A stretch of 5,102 bases of DNA from JBCBEX01 sp039177895 (lineage in GTDB: Bacteria; Bacteroidota; Rhodothermia; Rhodothermales; Rubricoccaceae), in contig JBCDFO010000358.1 of assembly GCA_039177895.1 (NCBI GenBank), forward strand, positions 1 to 5,102, read 5' to 3'. The position numbers and the translations under genes are program-made. The notes under the pieces were generated by a model. That model made no database searches, was not told the origin of the DNA, and worked only from the letters and a program-made list of their open reading frames with translations. The first letter of the stretch is position 1. Every line of letters starts with the position of its first letter. Shown here piece after piece: positions 1 through 5,102 of the stretch.

Positions 1-355
1 GGTCATCGTCAACCTCGTCGGCAACGCCCTCGACGCCGTGGCCGAACACGCCCGTAGCGTCCCAGCGAACGGCGAACCGTTCAAGCCGCACGTCACGGTG
101 TCGACCGAGCGCTCCGGCGATGCCATCGAGATCCGCGTCGCCGACAACGGCCCCGGCATCCCCGACGACCTCCGCGCCAAGATCTTCGAGCCGTTCTTCA
201 CGACGAAGCCGACCGGCTCGGGCACGGGCCTCGGCCTGTCGATGAGCTACGACATCGTGACGCAAGGGCATGGCGGCACGCTCACCGTCGAGGACGCCCC
301 CGACGGGGGCGCGGTGTTCGTCGTCACGCTGCCCACCGACACCCCGACCGCCTGA
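1..355 (+). CDS. Sensor histidine kinase, C-terminal ATPase end (5' partial)
   Basis: This is the last 117 residues of a histidine kinase; the reading frame is open from base 2 and ends at TGA 353-355. Visible elements of the HATPase_c (GHKL) fold, numbered from the first full codon: N-box NLVGNALDA with the Mg-ATP asparagine at about 8, G1 box DNGPGIP at 48-54, F-box IFEPFFTTK at 61-69, and G2 box GTGLGL at 74-79 followed by SYDIV. The protein ends just after this domain, so no C-terminal receiver is attached. The sensor and HisKA regions lie outside the window, so the signal and any membrane segments cannot be judged. The role, known for the family, is ATP-dependent autophosphorylation on histidine and transfer to a receiver; the receivers at 1412 and 1910 are candidate partners by proximity only. 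The stop is one base before the next ATG, which suggests co-transcription with the aldolase gene. Confidence 0.93.
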   Translation, partial: VIVNLVGNALDAVAEHARSVPANGEPFKPHVTVSTERSGDAIEIRVADNGPGIPDDLRAKIFEPFFTTKPTGSGTGLGLSMSYDIVTQGHGGTLTVEDAPDGGAVFVVTLPTDTPTA

Positions 356-356
356 C

Positions 357-1274
357 ATGCCTGACCGCCCCATAGCTCCGTTGCACGGCGTCCTCGCACC
401 GCCGCTCACGCCCTTCGAAGCCGACGGGCGCGTTGCCGAGGCCCTCCTGATCGCCCACGCGCGGCACCTCCTCGACGCGGGCTGCGCGGGACTCGTCCCG
501 TTCGGTACCACCAGCGAGGCGGCGTCGCTCGGGCTGGACGAGCGCGTGCACCTGCTCGACCGGCTCGTCGAGGCAGGTGTGCCGCCGGAGCGCATGATCG
601 TGGGCGTCGGGACGACCAACGTGCCTGACACGGTGCGCCTCGCCGCGCAGGCGACGCGCCACGGCTGTGCGGGCGTGCTGCTGCTCCCGCCGTTCTACTA
701 CCCCGGCGTCTCGGACGATGGCCTATTCGCCTACGCCGAGCGCCTGATCGAACAGGTCAACGCGCACGTCGGTACGCCGGGGGTGCGGATCTATCTCTAT
801 CACATCCCGCAGATCGCGGGCGTCGGCTGGTCGGCGAACCTCGTCCGACGCCTGCGTGCCGCGTCCCCCGACCACATCGTCGGCATCAAAGACTCGACGG
901 GCGATTGGGCCAACACGCAGGCGCTGCTCGGCATCGACGGGCTGACGGTGTACCCCGGCACCGAGCTGCTGCTGCCCGAGGCGCTCGCGCACGGCGCGCC
1001 GGGCTGCATCTCGGCCACGGCCAACCTCAACGCCCCCGCCATCGCTGAGGCGATCCGGCTCCACGACGACGACCGCGCTGCTTTCGATGCGCACTTTGCC
1101 ACCGTCGCGCGTTTTCGCCGAACCGTGCAGCCCTACGGGGCGATCCCTGCGCAGAAGGCCCTCCTCGCCCGTCGGGCCGGCGACGCCCGCTGGCGGCACG
1201 TCCGTCCGCCGCTGCGTCCGCTCTCGGACGACGCCGCTGAGGCACTCGCCAACGAACTCGTCGCAGTCTCGTAG
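357..1274 (+). CDS. DHDPS/N-acetylneuraminate lyase family aldolase, substrate unknown
   Basis: A 305-residue protein, the usual length for this TIM-barrel class I aldolase family. From the ATG at 357: GTTSE at 50-54 (the GTTGE-like pyruvate carboxylate-binding loop), PFYYP at 112-116 carrying the tyrosine matching E. coli DapA Tyr107, YHIPQIAG at 148-155 with catalytic Tyr148, and GIKDSTGD at 176-183 with Schiff-base Lys178. The ISATAN segment follows near residue 220. Family members condense or cleave pyruvate-type substrates through a lysine imine. True DHDPS (DapA) has arginine in YNVPSRTG to bind aspartate semialdehyde; here that position is Ile153, closer to the YNIPALSG of N-acetylneuraminate lyase, so DapA is unlikely. 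A lyase for a sugar acid or other 2-oxo acid is possible, but the substrate is not determined. The frame is open upstream to 270, but that would overlap the kinase, and ATG 357 gives the normal N-terminus (GVLAPPLTPF). No Shine-Dalgarno; translational coupling to the kinase is likely. Confidence 0.92.
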   Translation: MPDRPIAPLHGVLAPPLTPFEADGRVAEALLIAHARHLLDAGCAGLVPFGTTSEAASLGLDERVHLLDRLVEAGVPPERMIVGVGTTNVPDTVRLAAQATRHGCAGVLLLPPFYYPGVSDDGLFAYAERLIEQVNAHVGTPGVRIYLYHIPQIAGVGWSANLVRRLRAASPDHIVGIKDSTGDWANTQALLGIDGLTVYPGTELLLPEALAHGAPGCISATANLNAPAIAEAIRLHDDDRAAFDAHFATVARFRRTVQPYGAIPAQKALLARRAGDARWRHVRPPLRPLSDDAAEALANELVAVS

Positions 1275-1286
1275 GCCGGTGCGATC

Positions 1287-1309
1287 CGGACCACATCATT
1301 CCGGGTCCG
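1287..1309 (+). terminator. Weak hairpin after the aldolase gene
   Basis: CGGACC (1287-1292) and GGTCCG (1304-1309) form a perfect 6-bp stem around an 11-base loop, 12 bases after the aldolase stop. There is no T-tract after it, so it does not fit an intrinsic terminator well; it could be a transcript-end structure or chance in G+C-rich DNA. The rest of the 137-base gap (1275-1411) shows no convincing promoter. The best -10-like hexamer is TATCCT at 1369-1374, without a matching -35. Confidence 0.2.
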
Positions 1310-1411
1310 TCGCCTCAGGCACTCCGTTCGCTGCAGCGCCGCGTCTACCATCTCGCGCGCGCAGCCCGTATCCTTCGTTCCTCACACGCCATCCACCCAT
1401 TCGCCCGAGCC

Positions 1412-1783
1412 ATGCAAGTGCTAGTCGTCGACGACGAGCGAGACGTCGAGCTGCTCTTCCGCCAGAAGTTTCGCAAGGAGATCCGGCGCGGTGAGATCGC
1501 GCTCGCGTTCGCCTTCTCCGGCGAGGAAGCGCTCGCCTACCTTGACGACCATCCCGCCGACGTGGTGCTCGTGCTCTCGGACATCAACATGCCGGGCATG
1601 AGCGGGCTCGACCTGCTCAAGCGCATCAAGTCGGCCCAGCCCAGCCTTCCCGTCTGTATGATGACGGCCTACGCCAACGAGGCGTACGTCCAGGAAGCGC
1701 AGGCCCACGGCAGCGACGGCTACCTCACGAAGCCCGTCGACTTCGACGCCCTGAAGGAGCAGATCCGGGAATTGGCGAGCTAG
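1412..1783 (+). CDS. Stand-alone response regulator (single receiver domain)
   Basis: A 123-residue protein that is entirely one CheY-like receiver with no output domain. The acidic pair is Asp7-Asp8 (VLVVDDE), the phosphoacceptor is Asp57 in LSDINMP, the switch residue is Thr85 (MMTAY), and Lys107 is in LTKPVDF. All catalytic residues are present, so it should be phosphorylatable. The region between the DD pair and strand 2 carries the signature LLFRQKFRKEIRRG, longer and more basic than in typical CheY; the same pattern occurs in the receiver of the phosphatase at 1910. With no output domain it should act by protein contact or as a phosphorelay intermediate in the cytoplasm. Its kinase could be the one ending at 355 or the hybrid kinase at 3260 (inference). 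ATG 1412 gives a normal receiver N-terminus; the leader CATTCGCCCGAGCC has no Shine-Dalgarno. The TAG stop touches the heptamer repeat that follows. Confidence 0.95.
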   Translation: MQVLVVDDERDVELLFRQKFRKEIRRGEIALAFAFSGEEALAYLDDHPADVVLVLSDINMPGMSGLDLLKRIKSAQPSLPVCMMTAYANEAYVQEAQAHGSDGYLTKPVDFDALKEQIRELAS

Positions 1784-1785
1784 AA

Positions 1786-1834
1786 GGTCTAGGGTCTAGG
1801 GTCTAGGGTCTAGGGTCTAGGGTCTAGGGTCTAG
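1786..1834 (+). repeat. Seven tandem GGTCTAG heptamers
   Basis: Seven perfect, uninterrupted copies of the 7-mer GGTCTAG begin three bases after the receiver stop codon. The junctions create six GGG tracts (first 1792-1794, last 1827-1829) separated by four-base TCTA spacers, matching the common G-quadruplex pattern on the + strand. The 9-mer CTAGAAGGT occurs at both borders (1780-1788 and 1831-1839). Each unit contains CTAG, which is self-complementary, so TAG recurs every 7 bases on both strands and closes all six reading frames. Perfect short arrays like this usually change copy number by replication slippage. The array lies between two receiver genes, 76 bases before the phosphatase start, so length changes would alter intergenic spacing but not either protein. 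Confidence 0.97.
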
Positions 1835-1840
1835 AAGGTG

Positions 1841-1899
1841 TTTCGCTAAGCACGTCCCACCAAGCCAAATCGAAACTTTTTTTCGAGCGCGTCCCGCCA
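1841..1899. promoter_or_regulatory. Imperfect direct repeat and palindrome before phosphatase gene
   Basis: Two related blocks lie 40 bases apart. TTTCG (1841-1845) is followed, after a four-base gap, by GCACGTCCCACCA (1850-1862). TTTCG (1881-1885) is followed, after one base, by GCGCGTCCCGCCA (1887-1899). The 13-mers differ at only two positions, both A/G. Between them is the inverted repeat TCGAAA-CTTTT-TTTCGA (1870-1886). This could be a pair of operator sites, or a duplicated remnant. No convincing -35/-10 pair was found here. The function is inference. Confidence 0.35.
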
Positions 1900-1909
1900 C
1901 ACACCCCGC

Positions 1910-3121
1910 ATGCCCGAGCCGCCGCCCGTCCCGATCCACGTCCTCGTCGTCGATGACGAGCCGGACCTGGAGTTGCTCGTTCGGCACAAGTTCAGGCGGC
2001 AGGTACGCGCTGGGCGGCTCGTGCTCACCTTCGCAGGCGACGGCGTGGAGGCGCTCGCAGCCGTCGAGGCCGACCCGCAGATCGAGCTCGTCCTCTCGGA
2101 CATCAACATGCCGCGCATGGACGGCCTGACGCTGCTCGGCAAGCTACGCGAACTCGATCGGACCCTAAAAGTGGTGATCGTCTCGGCGTATGGCGACATG
2201 CCGAACATCCGCACGGCGATGAACCGCGGCGCGTTCGACTTCGTGACGAAGCCCATCAACTTCGACGACCTCGGGCTCATCATCGATAAGGCGTACGAGG
2301 AACTCGACAAGGTCCGCCAGGCCGAGCAGCTGCGCCGACAACTCACCGTCCTCCACCGCGAGCTCGAAATCGCGAGCCGCATCCAGCTCTCGATGCTGCC
2401 TGCGGCGACGCCAGCCTTCCCCGGCCGCGACGACTTCGATCTCTACGCCACGATGCTGCCCGCTCAGGAGGTTGGCGGCGACTTCTACGACTGTTTTCTA
2501 ATCGAGGACGCTGGCACGGAGTCTGCACACAGCGAGGCGAACCGGCTCGGCTTCGTCGTCGGCGACGTGTCGGGCAAGGGCGTCGGGGCGGCGCTCTTCA
2601 TGGCGATCACCCGGACGATCCTCCGCGCGACCGCGCAGCGCGACCTCCCCGCCGACGAGGTAATCCGCCATGTCAACCGGGTGCTCCATCCCGAGAGCAT
2701 GGCGCACATGTTTGTGACGCTCGTCTACGGACTACTCGATCTCCGCACGGGCACTCTCGACCTCGTAAACGCGGGGCACCACCACCCGCTCGTCCTCCGC
2801 ACCGACGGGTCTCTGGAAGCCTGCCGCTGCGCCCGCGGCCTCGGGCTCTGCCTCACCCCCGACTTTGCCTACGAGGCCAGCACACTCGCGCTCAACCCTG
2901 GCGACACGCTCCTGCTCTACACCGACGGCGTCACGGAGGCTGCCAACGAGGACCGGGAGCAGTTCGAGGAAGAGCGGCTCGCATCGTGCCTGGACGCACT
3001 CGCGGAGCGGTCTCCCGCGGCGGTCATCCGCCAGGTCCTGCGCGCCGTCGAGACGTTCTCGGATGGAGCCACGCAGGCCGACGACCTCACCCTGCTGGCC
3101 GTCCAACGGCGGGGAGGCTGA
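1910..3121 (+). CDS. Response regulator with PP2C-type (RsbU/SpoIIE) serine phosphatase output
   Basis: A 403-residue two-domain protein. Residues about 9-128 are a receiver: Asp15-Asp16, phosphoacceptor Asp64 (LSDINMP), Ser92, Lys114 (TKP), and the extended signature LLVRHKFRRQVRAG shared with the receiver at 1412. Residues about 128-160 are a probable helical or coiled-coil linker (AYEELDKVRQAEQLRRQL) leading into LEIASRIQLSMLP, typical of RsbU-like proteins. Residues about 175-400 are the PP2C-like phosphatase, with metal-binding motifs GGDFYD (189-194, Asp191), GDVSGKG (218-224, Asp219), YTDGVTEA (337-344, Asp339) and DDLTLL (391-396), plus NAGHHHP. All expected acidic residues are present, so it should be active. 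The family dephosphorylates Ser/Thr-phosphorylated anti-sigma-factor antagonists of the STAS type; phosphorylation of the receiver likely controls the activity. No STAS or RsbW-like partner is encoded here. The start ATG 1910 lacks a Shine-Dalgarno and follows a C/A-rich leader. Confidence 0.95.
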   Translation: MPEPPPVPIHVLVVDDEPDLELLVRHKFRRQVRAGRLVLTFAGDGVEALAAVEADPQIELVLSDINMPRMDGLTLLGKLRELDRTLKVVIVSAYGDMPNIRTAMNRGAFDFVTKPINFDDLGLIIDKAYEELDKVRQAEQLRRQLTVLHRELEIASRIQLSMLPAATPAFPGRDDFDLYATMLPAQEVGGDFYDCFLIEDAGTESAHSEANRLGFVVGDVSGKGVGAALFMAITRTILRATAQRDLPADEVIRHVNRVLHPESMAHMFVTLVYGLLDLRTGTLDLVNAGHHHPLVLRTDGSLEACRCARGLGLCLTPDFAYEASTLALNPGDTLLLYTDGVTEAANEDREQFEEERLASCLDALAERSPAAVIRQVLRAVETFSDGATQADDLTLLAVQRRGG

Positions 3122-3172
3122 GCACGGCATGACCGTCAGGGTGGCTGCTACGCCGCAGGGGTTTCCCCGATA

Positions 3173-3201
3173 TTGGCCTGGGTCGGTTCGCGGTGTATAC
3201 T
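3173..3201 (+). promoter_or_regulatory. Sigma-70-like promoter for the hybrid kinase
   Basis: TTGGCC (3173-3178) and TATACT (3196-3201) are separated by exactly 17 bases. The -10 matches TATAAT at five of six positions and the -35 keeps TTG. Initiation near 3208 would leave about 52 bases of leader before ATG 3260. A small perfect inverted repeat, GGGG-TTT-CCCC (3158-3168), lies just upstream of the -35. The promoter makes the hybrid kinase at least partly independent of the phosphatase gene, which ends 51 bases before it. No experiment supports it; the call rests on spacing and -10 quality. Confidence 0.55.
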
Positions 3202-3259
3202 TCTGATGCACTTACCCACTCGTTGCCACCGCGGCCCTCCTCACCACACCACCTCCGCG

Positions 3260-4750
3260 ATGTCCTCCGAGTCCAGCGACGTCCTCCCCCTTCTCGCTCC
3301 GGAACTCCTCTACGCCACCTGCGCCCCCGACGGGGAACGTCTCCACTGCAACACTGCATGGGGGTCGATCCTCGGCACGGAAGGCCTGTGGGAGGCGATG
3401 AGTGATGAAGACGCCCGCTTCGCCGCCGAGTACCTCTCGGAAGCGGCCGCGGGCGGCCTCGTGACAAACCAGGTCTTCCTCGTGGACCGGCACAAGCGCG
3501 ACCTGCCGGTGCCCGTCCTGCTCAACTTCCTCCCCATCTTCCTGCCCGACCAGCAGGCGGGGAGCCTCAAGGTGATGGTCACGGGCGAGGTCTTGCAGGA
3601 GCCCGTCAGTTGGGCTACCGAGCAGACGCGCCGCCGCCGCATGGAGATGCTCGGCCAGATGGCGATGGGCATCGCGCACGACTTCAACAACCTCCTCACG
3701 TCTATCCTCGGACACACGGAGCTGCTGCGCGGGGACCTGACGCGGCTCTTCGGCGGGCATGGCTCGCTCGCGACGGACGCGGTCGGGCAGCTCAAGACCA
3801 TCGAGCGGGCGGCGCTGGACGGGGCTGTGCTGGTGAAGAAGATCCAGCAGTATATCCGCCATGAGAAGCAGGAGCGCTTTGAGCGCATCGACCTCTCCGA
3901 GCTCATCGAGGAAGTGCTGGCGCTCACGCGGCCCTACTGGTACAACGAGCCGCGTCGGCAGGGCATCCTCATCCGCACGCGCAAGCAGCTCGCCGAGCTT
4001 CCGAAGATCAGCGGCTCGGGCACGGAGCTCCGCGAGGTCTTCGCCAACCTGATCCTCAACGCCGTCCAGGCGATGCCACACGGCGGCACGATCACCGTGC
4101 GCACCCACGTGGACGAGGCGCGCGGCGTCGTCGCTGAGGTTCGGGACAACGGGCTTGGCATGCCGGAGGACGTCCGCTCGCGCATCTTCGAGCCGCTCTT
4201 CACGACGAAGGGCGACCGGGGGACCGGCATGGGCCTGACCGTGTCGTACGGCATCGTGCAGGAGCACGAGGGCACCATCGAGGTGACGAGCCAGGCTGGC
4301 GAGGGCACGCGCTTCACGCTCACCTTCCCGATCCTCACGGACGTCCCTGCTGAGCCCCGGCCGGTCCTGCCGGAGCCGGAGGTGGACGTGGAGGACGCTC
4401 GCGTGGGCCACCTCCTCGTGGTCGACGACGAGGAGATGGTGCGCTCCGTGACGGGACGCCTGCTGCGCCTGAAGGGCCACGAGGTGGACGAGGCCGAGGG
4501 CGGCGAACGGGCCCTGGCGCGCATCGCCGACCACCCGTATGACCTCGTGCTCACGGACCTCTCGATGCCGGACATGAACGGACGCGAGCTCGCGTTCCGC
4601 ATTCGCCAGCACCACCCGCGCCTCCCGATCATCCTCCTCACGGGCGACACGGACGCCGACGATGGCTCCGAGCACATCGACGTGGTGGTCAAGAAGCCCT
4701 TCAAGCTCGACGACCTCGAAGCCGTCGTGCAGCGCCTGCTGACGAACTGA
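3260..4750 (+). CDS. Soluble hybrid histidine kinase with C-terminal receiver
   Basis: A 496-residue protein from ATG 3260. Residues 1-115 are a small sensory-like region, possibly a divergent PAS domain, that I cannot assign firmly. Residues about 125-200 are HisKA, with H-box GIAHDFNNLL and phosphoacceptor His140. Residues about 255-357 are HATPase_c: N-box NLILNAVQAM (Asn267), DNGLGMP (296-302), IFEPLFTTK (309-317), GTGMGL (321-326), SYGIV. A Pro/Glu-rich linker (361-380) joins a receiver at about 383-495: Asp389-Asp390, phosphoacceptor Asp433 (LTDLSMP), Thr461, Lys479. AHDFNN plus a C-terminal receiver resembles CckA-type hybrid kinases. No membrane helix is seen, so it probably acts in the cytoplasm. 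Phosphate would pass from His140 to Asp433 and perhaps onward to the receivers at 1412 and 1910; no HPt protein is present. The frame stays open upstream to TTG 3173 and includes ATG 3206, but the former lies in the promoter and the latter at or before the predicted transcription start, so 3260 is preferred. Confidence 0.93.
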   Translation: MSSESSDVLPLLAPELLYATCAPDGERLHCNTAWGSILGTEGLWEAMSDEDARFAAEYLSEAAAGGLVTNQVFLVDRHKRDLPVPVLLNFLPIFLPDQQAGSLKVMVTGEVLQEPVSWATEQTRRRRMEMLGQMAMGIAHDFNNLLTSILGHTELLRGDLTRLFGGHGSLATDAVGQLKTIERAALDGAVLVKKIQQYIRHEKQERFERIDLSELIEEVLALTRPYWYNEPRRQGILIRTRKQLAELPKISGSGTELREVFANLILNAVQAMPHGGTITVRTHVDEARGVVAEVRDNGLGMPEDVRSRIFEPLFTTKGDRGTGMGLTVSYGIVQEHEGTIEVTSQAGEGTRFTLTFPILTDVPAEPRPVLPEPEVDVEDARVGHLLVVDDEEMVRSVTGRLLRLKGHEVDEAEGGERALARIADHPYDLVLTDLSMPDMNGRELAFRIRQHHPRLPIILLTGDTDADDGSEHIDVVVKKPFKLDDLEAVVQRLLTN

Positions 4751-4833
4751 CGAAGCGCCGAGCGTCGCGGAGCGACACCATGGGGCGACAGAGCTGCGTG
4801 GAGTTGGTGCAACCTGGGGAGCTGTTCCTCGTC

Positions 4834-4854
4834 AACGCGGCTTTTCCCCGCGTT
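4834..4854 (+). terminator. Possible hairpin terminator after hybrid kinase
   Basis: AACGCGG (4834-4840) and CCGCGTT (4848-4854) form a perfect 7-bp stem with a seven-base pyrimidine loop, followed by only TGT and then C-rich sequence, so the T-tract is poor. It lies 84 bases after the kinase stop and 23 before the next start, so it could instead sit in the next gene's leader. A shorter hairpin, GTCGC-GGA-GCGAC, is at 4764-4776. No clear promoter is visible in 4751-4877. Confidence 0.33.
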
Positions 4855-4877
4855 TGTCCCCGTGCACCTAACTCGCT

Positions 4878-5102
4878 ATGCGTCACTTTCCGGTCGGTTG
4901 GAGCACCAAGCTGAAGCTCACCACCCTCGCGTTCCTTGGCGTCCTGGTCTACGTTTCCTTCGCCGCAGGCTCGGGCGGCTCTCTCCTCGCCGTGGCGCTG
5001 CTCCTGATCACGCTCGCGTTCTCAGTGCGCGGGTATAGCATCCAGGATGGCACCCTCCACGTCCACCGGTTCGGCTGGTCCACCAAGTTCGACCTCGCGG
5101 AC
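4878..5102 (+). CDS. Two-helix membrane protein resembling bacterial PH-domain proteins (3' partial)
   Basis: The frame is open from ATG 4878 to the window end, giving 75 residues with no stop. After a short basic N-terminus there are two hydrophobic segments (about 14-29, LTTLAFLGVLVYVSFA, and 34-50) joined by a tight AGSGGS turn, so the first part is probably a membrane hairpin. The following GYSIQDGTLHVHRFGWSTKFDLAD looks like the opening strands of the small bacterial PH-like domain found after such hairpins in many uncharacterised proteins. That assignment rests on pattern only. The pentapeptide GWSTK occurs twice (7-11 and 66-70), encoded by different codons, which may be chance. No function can be assigned and no link to the signalling genes is evident beyond proximity. 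There is no Shine-Dalgarno before the start. Confidence 0.75.
   Translation, partial: MRHFPVGWSTKLKLTTLAFLGVLVYVSFAAGSGGSLLAVALLLITLAFSVRGYSIQDGTLHVHRFGWSTKFDLAD

Noticed and set aside
270..356. Upstream extension of the aldolase frame to 270
   Set aside because: It would overlap the kinase ATPase domain by 86 bases and add a Pro/Arg-rich tail foreign to the family; ATG 357 gives the normal N-terminus.
1346..1377. Promoter for the solo receiver using TATCCT at 1369-1374
   Set aside because: The -10 match is only four of six and the sequence 17 bases upstream has no TTG-like -35, so I do not call it.
1087..1494. + strand 135-codon open frame bridging the aldolase end and the receiver start
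   Set aside because: Arg/Pro/Ser-rich translation without domains, overlapping two well-supported genes in another frame.
1786..1834. Telomere-like reading of the array (TCTAGGG differs from the plant telomere TTTAGGG by one base)
   Set aside because: The array is short, internal, and flanked by ordinary bacterial genes on both sides, so the similarity is most likely coincidence.
1786..1834. CRISPR array
   Set aside because: The units are contiguous 7-mers with no spacers.
3212..4675. Long 487-codon open frame on the - strand opposite the hybrid kinase
   Set aside because: The + strand frame has complete kinase and receiver motifs. The antisense product is rich in Arg, Ala, Val and His with no recognisable domain, as expected from the mirror of G+C-rich codons.
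3934..4812. Second - strand open frame of 292 codons over the kinase 3' half
   Set aside because: Low-complexity Ser/Arg/Pro-rich translation with no motif, fully overlapping a well-supported gene.

Overview
This G+C-rich window (roughly two-thirds G+C by eye) is a dense bacterial signal-transduction region with all genes on the + strand. None of the five visible start codons has a Shine-Dalgarno sequence; the leaders are rich in C and A and poor in G. High G+C, SD-less starts and this style of kinase and receiver together suggest a Bacteroidota-related lineage such as Rhodothermota. That placement is inference, not something the sequence proves.

Layout. (1) 1-355: the C-terminal ATP-binding end of a histidine kinase, cut by the window edge. 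(2) 357-1274: a class I aldolase of the DHDPS/N-acetylneuraminate lyase family, starting one base after the kinase stop. (3) 1412-1783: a stand-alone receiver-domain protein. (4) 1786-1834: seven perfect tandem copies of the heptamer GGTCTAG, followed by a short region with an imperfect direct repeat and a small palindrome. (5) 1910-3121: a receiver fused to an RsbU/SpoIIE-type PP2C serine phosphatase; its receiver resembles that of gene 3. (6) A good sigma-70-like promoter at 3173-3201, then 3260-4750: a soluble hybrid histidine kinase (N-terminal sensory-like region, AHDFNN H-box, ATPase, C-terminal receiver). (7) 4878-5102: the start of a small two-helix membrane protein resembling bacterial PH-domain proteins, cut by the window edge. 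No intergenic stretch exceeds 300 bases.

How they may work together (inference). The two kinases could phosphorylate the two free-standing receivers. The receiver-PP2C protein would turn phosphorylation into dephosphorylation of a STAS-type anti-sigma-factor antagonist (partner switching). No STAS protein, RsbW-like kinase, sigma factor or HPt protein is in the window, so those partners would lie elsewhere. The aldolase is an unexpected metabolic neighbour.

I see no clear new defence system, mobile element, CRISPR array or RNA gene. The most unusual sequence feature is the GGTCTAG array between the two receiver genes. It fits a G-quadruplex pattern on the coding strand and is a plausible length-variable locus.
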